NCBI GenBank assembly: GCA_023249935.1
Contig: JAHFBQ010000046.1
Span: 1 to 12,461, forward strand
DNA length: 12,461 nt
Reading direction: 5' to 3'
Source of the DNA: a bacterium
GTDB taxonomy: Bacteria; Babelota; Babeliae; Babelales; RVW-14
The position numbers were made by a program, and so were the translations under genes. Under the pieces are notes generated by a model. That model was not told the DNA's origin. It made no database searches and saw only the letters and a list, made by a program, of their open reading frames with translations. Below are positions 5,576-12,461 of this stretch, one piece after another; the first letter of the stretch is position 1, and every line of letters starts with the position of its first letter.

Positions 5576-5578
5576 ATT

Positions 5579-6778
5579 ATGTATTTAAAGCGGGATCTTG
5601 AAAAGGTAATTAAGGAGCATGCCAAATTTCCAGTGGTGGTTATTCAGGGCCCTCGCCAGTCAGGTAAGACTACGCTTGCTACAACCTTTTTCAAAAAACA
5701 TACCTATCTATCTTTTGAAGATCCAGAAATCAGAGCTTTTGCGCAAACAGACCCAAAGCGTTTTTTGCGAAATTATGAAAATAGTCACGGACTTATTTTG
5801 GACGAATTTCAGTATGTACCTCAAATTCTTTCGTACATTCAGCTTGATGTTGATCAAAGAAAGAAATCAGGGTATTTCATCCTTACAGGCTCACAAAATT
5901 TTTTGGTTAATGAGGCGGTAATCCAATCCCTCGCAGGCCGTGTTGGTATTCTCATGCTGTTGCCTTTCTCGCTCCATGAGTTAAAAAGCAATGACTTGCT
6001 GCCTCAGCGCCTAGACGATGCTATCTTTAATGGGTGTTATCCGCGGTTGCATGAGAAGAAAATTTCTGCACAGGTTTTTTATCGTTCATATGTTCACACT
6101 TACTTACAAAGGGATGTTCGCCAGCTGATTAATGTTGGTGATTTGCGTACATTTCAAAAATTTATGGCGCTATGTGCCGGAAGGGTTGGTCAGCAGCTTA
6201 ACATAGATGACCTGGCTGTGAGTACTGGCATTGCCCGGGATACAGTCAATCGCTGGCTTTCTCTTTTAGAAGCTAGTTACATTCTTTTTTTCCTTCGTCC
6301 CTACTTTAATAATTTCAATAAGCGTTTGACAAAAACACCCAAGCTTTATTTTTACGACACGGGGTTAGCCTGTGCTCTTCTTGGTATCAAAAAAAGTAGT
6401 GATATTGCGCTGAGCCCATTTCGTGGTCCATTATTTGAAAGCTATGTTGTAGCTGATTTGTGCAAACAATTTCAAAACCTCGGTGAAGAACCGCCGTTGT
6501 ATTTTTGGCGAGATCAAAATGGCCGGCTTGAAGTGGATTGTTTGATTGATACCGGGATTAAGTTGGTGTCGGTAGAAATTAAATCGGGAGAGACAATATC
6601 GGGGGATTTTTTTGATCAGCTAAGTAGGTGGCAAGAATTGTCTGGTGCGCAGTCAAAAGATAGCTTTGTTGTATATGGAGGCAATGCTAAGCAGGTACGT
6701 AGTACGGGAAGTATCATAGGTTGGCAACAATGCGGTATCCTGGCAGCTAGTACTCAAAAGACAATGAAGACCCGTTAA
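5579..6778 (+). CDS. AAA-type ATPase with DUF4143-like C-terminal half
   Basis: A 399-residue protein of the widespread AAA_14/DUF4143 family. Walker A is GPRQSGKTT (24-32), Walker B LILDE (72-76), and a sensor-like LTGSQ lies at 102-106. A helix-turn-helix-like segment follows at about 204-234 (LNIDDLAVSTGIARDTVNRW), then KLYFYDTGLACALLGI (255-270), typical of DUF4143. The end holds a restriction-endonuclease-like core: Glu287 in FESYV, LEVDCLID with Asp320, and VEIKSG with Glu333 and Lys335. These acidic and Lys residues are in PD-(D/E)XK order. The family is abundant and often horizontally transferred, but its cellular role is unclear, so DNA handling is inferred from the fold. The start is fixed by the only SD-like sequence upstream, which lies in a hairpin arm. 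The HTH-like segment and the upstream palindrome suggest possible self-regulation. Confidence 0.93.
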   Translation: MYLKRDLEKVIKEHAKFPVVVIQGPRQSGKTTLATTFFKKHTYLSFEDPEIRAFAQTDPKRFLRNYENSHGLILDEFQYVPQILSYIQLDVDQRKKSGYFILTGSQNFLVNEAVIQSLAGRVGILMLLPFSLHELKSNDLLPQRLDDAIFNGCYPRLHEKKISAQVFYRSYVHTYLQRDVRQLINVGDLRTFQKFMALCAGRVGQQLNIDDLAVSTGIARDTVNRWLSLLEASYILFFLRPYFNNFNKRLTKTPKLYFYDTGLACALLGIKKSSDIALSPFRGPLFESYVVADLCKQFQNLGEEPPLYFWRDQNGRLEVDCLIDTGIKLVSVEIKSGETISGDFFDQLSRWQELSGAQSKDSFVVYGGNAKQVRSTGSIIGWQQCGILAASTQKTMKTR

Positions 6779-6788
6779 CTTCATTTTT
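6764..6788 (+). terminator. Weak terminator-like hairpin overlapping the ATPase stop codon
   Basis: ATGAAG (6764-6769) pairs with CTTCAT (6779-6784) around a nine-base loop that contains the TAA stop, followed by a short T-run. The stem is only six pairs and AT-rich, so termination would be inefficient at best. Confidence 0.3.
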
Positions 6789-7000
6789 GCATCGAAGACT
6801 CCAAAAACCATATAAAATGGAATTACCTATTCCAATTCCAAAAAATTATCAAGGTCGGAGATCATCAAACTGTAACTTTTTTCTAAAAGTCTTCACATAT
6901 CATTTTCTTGTTGATAGCTTGATCTATGGTTTTGTATCAAAAAAAGGGATAAAAAGTAGCCGAGTGTTAGATCACGACGAGATCTCGGTGCTTGAGCTTT

Positions 7001-7023
7001 GTCACCCGGACTCAATTCGGGGT
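7001..7023. repeat. Diverged palindromic repeat in the leader of the giant gene
   Basis: GTCACCCGGACTCAATTCGG plus GGT resembles the GTCACCCCGG...CCGGGGT class of dispersed palindromes, with a degraded stem (CCCG with CGGG). It ends about 12 bases before the AAGGAG of the giant gene. The rest of 6779-7046 is AT-rich. It holds only an 81-codon frame with a TTG start and no recognisable domain, which I do not count as a gene. Confidence 0.4.
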
Positions 7024-7046
7024 AAGAACTAAAAAAGGAGAGTAGG

Positions 7047-10000
7047 ATGAGCAAGAATTTTCTCAGCTCTGTTAAAGGGCATGTACTGTTGTATGCGACT
7101 GCGTTGGGGATAGTACTCTCGGGTATTCAGCCGCTTTATGCAAGAACAAGTCGAGAAATCGGTACTCAATCCAAGTCAGGTGTTCAGGCGCTCAGAGAAC
7201 AGGCAATCGATCAAGCTTCTCAGCTTGAAGTGCAACGCATCCGCGAACAAGCAGCGAAGCTCGATTTAGAGGCAAGTGATATTCAAGCAGCTTCAGGCAT
7301 CTCACGTCTTGAAGCAACCAAGCCGATATCAACCGTTGCTGCTGAAGATCAAGTTGCAGTGACAACGGCAACCGTCGCTACTGCGTATCAGGCTGAAATT
7401 GTTGCTGCATTAAATCTGCCTGCAAATGCTGGCACAATTGCTACTGCTACTGTTGGTGGTGGAGCAATCGCTCCGGCTCTTGCAGTTATTACAGCAGCAG
7501 CTGCAACGGCAGTTCCTGCTGCTGGTTCTCAAAATAAAGAATTATACGATATCATAGTCGCTACTGTTGGTGGTGGAGCTCCTGTAATTCCGACAAAATT
7601 TGCAGCATTTAATGCAGCTCTTGCCTCAGATGTTGCGGCGATTGCAGCTGATATAGCAGCAACAGCAAATTTTGTCGGCGGTATTCATCGAGGAGTTGTT
7701 CAGGCCGCAGCAGGCTTTGGCGTGGGTTTTGATGCAGCAGCAGATGCCTTCGTTGTCAAACGTCCTCTCGATTTAACACCAATTGTTGGTACTGCCGATG
7801 TTCTCCATTTCCGCCAAGGTGATTTTAGCCAAAATCGTCAAACCGGTGGTTTCTATCTCGGTCTTGATGACAAGGGTGATTATAGAAAATTGACCGCCGT
7901 AAACAAAGCGTATGCACTCTCGCGCGTTGACTTGAGACCAGATGTTGGTGGCAATATTACACCGGATGTGAAGCCGATTGCACCAGCAACAGTAACGTTG
8001 AACGCTGCTCTTAAGCAGGTCAATCCAATCCATGGCAAAGGTTTAACGCATTTGCTTCTTGGTGCTGGAGATAAACCTGTCGTGGCAGTAGCGGGCGATG
8101 CAACACATCTCTACCAAGTGACTAATGTTGATAATGGCAGCACGGTGATTACCAATAAGTCTCACGACAAACTTGTTGATTGGCCATTGCTTGGAGCTAA
8201 TGCTGCTGCACTTGGTGCAAATGCAAAAATTTTTGATATAGCAGCTACGCTTAAGCCAGCACAATACAATGCTGCTGGTGCAACAGAGAATCTTGTTTTT
8301 GCTGCCGTGGCTGATAATTCCAATTTGGCTGCAGCAACTGTAAATCAAACAGGTATCGCGGTGGCTGTCGTTGGTGCTGATCATCTTAATCCACTTAAAG
8401 CCTCAGCTACCAATGCCGCACCCGGTAATGGTGGTGCTGCCAACAAAGCGGCGGCACTTAGTGTAGATAGTGCAGCTAATTTACTTGCAGTTACGCATCC
8501 TGCAACCTTTGCGGGGCCAAATACTGATGGCATCAATCAGGGTGATGTCAATCTCTGGTGGGATGATCGCTACCAACAACTTTTTGGTACGGTCGCCGGC
8601 CTCAAGCCTGCCGCTGCTGCTGGTGATGCAGCGTTCGGGTTGTTTCATGGAAAAAATTTTGCGGACACTTTTGTGCTAGAACCGATGCAACCAGTTGCTC
8701 TTAACACATTAAAAGATGCTACGGCTGGTGACATTGCCGCCTCTATTTTTGGTGCTGCAGGCAAAACTACTGGCAAAGCAGCCGCGGTTTCAAATGCAAC
8801 CATCAATCTCTACCGTCCTCGCACAATGCACACCTCAACTGATAAAGATTATTTGCTTGTAACGGGTGGTGTTGCCTCTGATAAAACTTTTGCATCGAAA
8901 GCATGGGTGAACGCGTTGCCGTTGGTGGCACCAGGTGTTGCTGATGCAGGTAAGTTGGCTAAGGCTGATTTTTCTGGTGTGTTGGGTAAGTTTGCGGCTG
9001 GTACAACGCCGGTTGTTGATAGAGCAGCAGCTTCTTTTGTAGCGCCAGATCAGTACACGCCATTCATCGTTGGGCGTCATCCAGCATATCTTGCTCCTGT
9101 TGCGGGAACAAAAGCAGCGGCAGCCGTTGTGCTTGCGCTTGGTGAAGATCGGGATGTTCAAAATGGTACGACGCTTGCTACAGGTTCTGTATTTACTGGT
9201 GGTGCAGTCAAGCCTTCTGTAGTTAATGGAGATTCGAGTTTTAATGCTGTTGGTACTGTTGACCTTGCCGACACCACGCCGGTTGGTGATGGAATAAAGT
9301 TTGCGGCTGTCGGTGTTGATAGCAACCTTAAGTTTGCCGTTGGTACGCAATTTGATCCGGGGACCGCCTGTCTTGAAGATGCGAAGTTGGTCAATGGTTC
9401 ATTGACGGTAGCGGGTGGGCCTGTTGTGCTCCAAGCAAATTCGGTTATAGCTCAGAATTCTGTGCTTGCTGGCGCAACGACATTGGCAAATAAACAAACG
9501 CTCGATGCAGGTGGTGCTAATACTGCGTTTAAAGCAGCATCAAAGGTTACGCCAGGTTCAGATCTTGCTCGTGGAAGTGTTATCAAATCGTTTGCTGGTG
9601 TGAGTGTTGAAGTTCGCGCTGGTGGTGATATTGAGTTTGATCCACTTCAGCCGAATACGTTGAGTAACGATGCAACGACTGGTGTTGCGCTGAAAGTTAT
9701 GCATGCTAAAGGTGCTGAGTTTCATAAAATGCAAGACAATCCATTCTATTGGACCTTGGGAGGTCTTTCTGTTGGTGCAGCAGCGATTGCTCGTGATAAA
9801 ACTTTTTCCATGCAGGAACTTTCTAATAATACTCTTGTATTTTTTCCACCTCGTAATAATGCTTTGGAATCGGATGGTGTGCGTGCGATTGTAGATACGC
9901 TGCCACGGCTATCAGCTGAACTGCATAATCAAGGAATTGTTCCTTTGCCAAATCAAAAAGATCCTGACACGGGTATAGTACTAGCAAGGTCTTTTTTTAA

Positions 10001-12461
10001 CGAAACTAAAAAACTTCTAGCCTCAGAACCAACAATAGGGCAAGGGTTTTCAGTGCTTTCTGCGATGGCTGATATGCCTCTTGCTGGGGTTGATAAAAGG
10101 GCGGATATTCTCAATGCTGGGTATAAGCAGTGGTTGAACCAGGGGCGTGGTGTTGACTTCAGTCCCGTGTTTAAAAAAGCAGTTGAAGATACTGCTGTAA
10201 TTCTAGATCCTGCTCAGAATACGCTTAAGGATGTTGTAGAAACGTTTGTCGCTGCTAAAAACGCTGAAGAAGATAAGTTTGTGACATCTGCGGTTACTAT
10301 TGCGCAGAAAGATCCTTTGGGCTCTGAAAGGGAGAGAAGAGAATTTCTTGCAGGTAGCATCACAGCAGCCTATAATGGTGTTGCTACGGCAGCAGCTGGG
10401 CAACATACATTGGAGTCTGCCTGGAATAACTCGACTGGTGAGTATGCGCAGGCAACAAATCTGTTTAACTTTGAGGCCGGACGGACAGGGCAATTCTTAG
10501 CTGCTTTTAAAAAGGAGATTGCAGCGTACAACGGTGCAGCGACTGCAGCATATGTACCAGGCGCTGTAGTTTCCGTTGATGATAAGTTAAGCATGATTTA
10601 CGATGCTGGTGCTGCTGCGGTTCCTGCTAATCAACGAGTGTGGGCATTACGTGAAATGTCGAGTAAAGCTCTTGCCCCAGGCCTCTATCCAGCAGATGCT
10701 ACTACTAAGCTGATTAATGCTGCTGCAAGCACTATCGATGTGGCTCGTAACACACTTGATAAGCAGATCAAAATGGCAGGAGCCGTGGCAAGTGCCTATG
10801 CGTCGCTTGGTGGGGTGCCTGCTGTTGGTTCTGATGAGGCCATTGTTAATGAACTTGCCTTGGGCGTCAGCAACAAAAATCAAGTACAAAGTTTTGCAAG
10901 TACCATAAGGCATGGTCTTGCAAAGTATGCTGATCAGGCTGGTGTTTATAAAGATAGCGGGGCGTTAGCACTTGTTTCAGCAGCCTCTCAGGTCAATGCG
11001 GTGACATTGATTACTCCAGCACAAGCAACCCGTGCTGTGACTGCTATTCTGCCAGCCGCGGACGCGCCGAACACAGTTCTTAATATCTGGACTAACGGGG
11101 TGGGCACTAACCCCGCAAATCCACCGAATTCTATCGCCGCATTGTTAGGTGGGCTAGCGCCTGCCGTGTTATTTCCAGCAGATCTTAATCTAGCGATACA
11201 AGATGTGATAGGGGTTCAAACAGCTGTCATTGCGGGTGGTCTAGCGGCTCCAACGCAATATGATGTGCTTGCCAAAGCGCGCTATGCAACCGGTCTTGCA
11301 CTTGCTACTGCTGATCCAGCAGTAGCCGCAGGATTTTTAGTTGCTTTAGCAGCGACGGAAGAGGCTGTTCGGCTTGCTATTGGTGGTGGTGCTATGAAAA
11401 AGCCAGTAACGTCAGCGTCGGTAGTTGCTGCAGCGCGTGAGGCGGAAGCTGTTACTGATGCCGCTTGGTCAACGGTGCGTGCAGCGACGACAAGTATGTT
11501 TGTTTTTGATGCTGCAAAAGCTCCAGATCCAGCAAATGTCGGTTTTATGGTTGGCGGTGCGGGCTTTACCTTCAGACCATCTGCAAATCTTGATCTGCCA
11601 GCTGGCTCCATAGTTGGTGCTGGTTCTGCATTGACTGGTGTTCTGCCCCAGGCGCCGTGGACTTTTGGTGCTGGCGTGACATTAAAGGCTGATACTGAAT
11701 TGCCTGCATGGACATTATTTAAAAAAGGTAAAAGTACCGATTACTTTAATGCTATTGGTGGTAATAATGGTTTTCTAGCAGCTAAGCCAGCACAATTTGA
11801 TCTTCCTGATGCTACACCATGGGGAGGACAGTGGGTATTGGGTCATGTGCCTGGATATGATGCTGCTGGTCGTGTGAATCTTCGTGTTCTCGGCGGTGCG
11901 GACTTTGCATTTGCAGATGCTGCTGATGGTATCAAAATAGCAAATGATCGCATCATCAAATCGAATAATGCCGGTGCTGTTGTAGCTCAAGATAAATACA
12001 CACTCTTCTTGCCGGAAGGTACAGTGCTTCCTGCAGGGACAAAAATTAAAAATATTAGTGCGGTAAATTATGTTAAAGATCTGAGTAATATCTTTAAAGA
12101 CCGGGCTGCAGCTACTGTAGGGCAACTTAACTTTGTAGTGATGCCTCTTGCTGCTAATGCCGAAATTACCTTGGACCAGGCGGTGTTTGTGCACAATGAT
12201 AACGCTGTTGCGCAGGTTGGGGCGCTTGCTGCTGCTACACTTGCTAATAAAGGGCCGCTAACACAATTGGAAAAAGACGCAGTTAACGGGCAAGTTGGTT
12301 TTGGCTTTGATTTTCCTGATGAACTACGTATTGAATTTCCTCCATATCCAACTAAGTTGATGCATGACTGGCAAGTGCCTGAGGGAACGTTTGTTGACGC
12401 TACTGGTATAGTAGATTTGCATAAGGAAGTTGTTGATGCGGTTAGTGGTAACGCGTTCACA
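7047..12461 (+). CDS. Giant exported Ala/Gly-rich protein (5' part, runs off right edge)
   Basis: Reading from ATG 7047, with AAGGAG (7035-7040) six bases upstream, I find no stop in 1805 codons; the frame leaves the window open. The N-terminus is a signal peptide: basic MSKNFLSSVKG, a hydrophobic core, and QPLYA before RTSRE (cut near residue 33). Residues 40-90 form a charged helix (QALREQAIDQASQLEVQRIR). The remainder is dominated by Ala, Gly, Val, Thr and Asp, with one Cys (775) in the visible part. Patches with six-residue periodicity occur at 704-721, 763-824, 834-857, 1517-1534, 1546-1563, 1655-1673 and 1777-1794. A long Ala-rich, probably helical section lies at about 968-1500. A short GG[GL]A motif recurs near 137, 175, 1368, 1397 and 1446. 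I recognise no enzyme motif and no named family. A cell-surface or secreted structural or adhesive protein is likely; the export route and anchor would be encoded beyond the window. Confidence 0.9.
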   Translation, partial: MSKNFLSSVKGHVLLYATALGIVLSGIQPLYARTSREIGTQSKSGVQALREQAIDQASQLEVQRIREQAAKLDLEASDIQAASGISRLEATKPISTVAAEDQVAVTTATVATAYQAEIVAALNLPANAGTIATATVGGGAIAPALAVITAAAATAVPAAGSQNKELYDIIVATVGGGAPVIPTKFAAFNAALASDVAAIAADIAATANFVGGIHRGVVQAAAGFGVGFDAAADAFVVKRPLDLTPIVGTADVLHFRQGDFSQNRQTGGFYLGLDDKGDYRKLTAVNKAYALSRVDLRPDVGGNITPDVKPIAPATVTLNAALKQVNPIHGKGLTHLLLGAGDKPVVAVAGDATHLYQVTNVDNGSTVITNKSHDKLVDWPLLGANAAALGANAKIFDIAATLKPAQYNAAGATENLVFAAVADNSNLAAATVNQTGIAVAVVGADHLNPLKASATNAAPGNGGAANKAAALSVDSAANLLAVTHPATFAGPNTDGINQGDVNLWWDDRYQQLFGTVAGLKPAAAAGDAAFGLFHGKNFADTFVLEPMQPVALNTLKDATAGDIAASIFGAAGKTTGKAAAVSNATINLYRPRTMHTSTDKDYLLVTGGVASDKTFASKAWVNALPLVAPGVADAGKLAKADFSGVLGKFAAGTTPVVDRAAASFVAPDQYTPFIVGRHPAYLAPVAGTKAAAAVVLALGEDRDVQNGTTLATGSVFTGGAVKPSVVNGDSSFNAVGTVDLADTTPVGDGIKFAAVGVDSNLKFAVGTQFDPGTACLEDAKLVNGSLTVAGGPVVLQANSVIAQNSVLAGATTLANKQTLDAGGANTAFKAASKVTPGSDLARGSVIKSFAGVSVEVRAGGDIEFDPLQPNTLSNDATTGVALKVMHAKGAEFHKMQDNPFYWTLGGLSVGAAAIARDKTFSMQELSNNTLVFFPPRNNALESDGVRAIVDTLPRLSAELHNQGIVPLPNQKDPDTGIVLARSFFNETKKLLASEPTIGQGFSVLSAMADMPLAGVDKRADILNAGYKQWLNQGRGVDFSPVFKKAVEDTAVILDPAQNTLKDVVETFVAAKNAEEDKFVTSAVTIAQKDPLGSERERREFLAGSITAAYNGVATAAAGQHTLESAWNNSTGEYAQATNLFNFEAGRTGQFLAAFKKEIAAYNGAATAAYVPGAVVSVDDKLSMIYDAGAAAVPANQRVWALREMSSKALAPGLYPADATTKLINAAASTIDVARNTLDKQIKMAGAVASAYASLGGVPAVGSDEAIVNELALGVSNKNQVQSFASTIRHGLAKYADQAGVYKDSGALALVSAASQVNAVTLITPAQATRAVTAILPAADAPNTVLNIWTNGVGTNPANPPNSIAALLGGLAPAVLFPADLNLAIQDVIGVQTAVIAGGLAAPTQYDVLAKARYATGLALATADPAVAAGFLVALAATEEAVRLAIGGGAMKKPVTSASVVAAAREAEAVTDAAWSTVRAATTSMFVFDAAKAPDPANVGFMVGGAGFTFRPSANLDLPAGSIVGAGSALTGVLPQAPWTFGAGVTLKADTELPAWTLFKKGKSTDYFNAIGGNNGFLAAKPAQFDLPDATPWGGQWVLGHVPGYDAAGRVNLRVLGGADFAFADAADGIKIANDRIIKSNNAGAVVAQDKYTLFLPEGTVLPAGTKIKNISAVNYVKDLSNIFKDRAAATVGQLNFVVMPLAANAEITLDQAVFVHNDNAVAQVGALAAATLANKGPLTQLEKDAVNGQVGFGFDFPDELRIEFPPYPTKLMHDWQVPEGTFVDATGIVDLHKEVVDAVSGNAFT
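7446..7579 (+). repeat. Internal duplication in the giant gene: 20-bp direct repeats
   Basis: GCTACTGTTGGTGGTGGAGC occurs identically at 7446-7465 and 7560-7579, 114 bp (38 codons) apart and in frame. Both copies encode ATVGGGA, followed three residues later by Pro and then an Ala-rich helix-like stretch. The residues between the copies have diverged more than the motif. Confidence 0.7.
9333..9518 (+). repeat. Hexapeptide-repeat (beta-helix-like) tract in the giant protein
   Basis: Residues 763-824 read in steps of six: FAVGTQ and FDPGTA at the start, a two-residue register shift at 793-794, then hexads beginning L795, I801, L807, L813 and L819. IAQNSV and LAGATT fit the [LIV]-[GAED]-x-x-[STAV]-x pattern of left-handed beta-helix proteins such as hexapeptide acyltransferases. 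Catalytic residues of those enzymes are not evident, so a structural coil is more likely. Confidence 0.6.

Noticed and set aside
6787..7032. 81-codon frame between the ATPase and the giant gene
   Set aside because: It starts with TTG, lacks a ribosome-binding site and any domain, has AT-rich noncoding-like composition, and ends across a diverged palindromic repeat.
8835..9394. Minus-strand frames of 171 and 78 codons inside the giant gene
   Set aside because: They are shadows of the Ala/Gly/Thr-rich + strand frame, with low-complexity composition and no start signals. The + frame is continuous with a signal peptide and RBS.
11282..12460. Minus-strand frames of 109, 139 and 130 codons near the right edge
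   Set aside because: They lie opposite the giant gene; their Ser/Ala/Cys-rich or Ile/Lys-rich sequence is what the complement of its codons gives, and no domain is visible.

Overview
The window reads like a piece of an intracellular or host-associated bacterial genome with moderate GC, many small exported proteins, ankyrin motifs, a FAS1-domain protein and a very large secreted protein. This mix, together with numerous short GTCATCCCGG-type palindromes between genes, would fit Candidatus Dependentiae (TM6) or a similar protist-associated lineage. That placement is inference from gene content only: the window has no rRNA, and asnS was not placed on a tree.

Layout, all recognised genes on the + strand. 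1-290: flank with a possible 3' end of an unrecognised gene, one palindromic repeat and a -10 hexamer. 291-3139: four small genes, each starting with a signal peptide: a coiled-coil/membrane protein of unknown function, two related single-ankyrin secreted proteins, and a FAS1 (fasciclin) protein with a charged (EKPx)n tail. 3140-4106: about 970 bp without a gene, but dense in secondary structure: an inverted pair of 30-bp palindromes (REPIN-like), a 22-bp inverted repeat around a 40-bp core, a run of four stem-loops that looks like a structured RNA or mobile-element end, and a further palindromic repeat. 4107-5492: asnS, the one housekeeping gene. 5514-5575: a nested inverted repeat that buries the ribosome-binding site of the next gene. 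5579-6778: an AAA-type ATPase with a DUF4143-like C-terminal half. 7047 to the right edge: one uninterrupted reading frame of at least 1805 codons, beginning with a signal peptide and running out of the window.

The first four genes and the giant gene appear to form an exported-protein region interrupted by asnS and the ATPase. The giant protein is Ala/Gly/Val-rich, nearly cysteine-free, and mosaic. Short patches of hexapeptide periodicity ([LIVF]-x-x-G-[ST]-x, recalling left-handed beta-helix proteins) flank a long Ala-rich, probably helical section. The most original leads are this giant protein and its hexad patches, the nested hairpin upstream of the HTH-containing ATPase, and the stem-loop array at 3670-3803.
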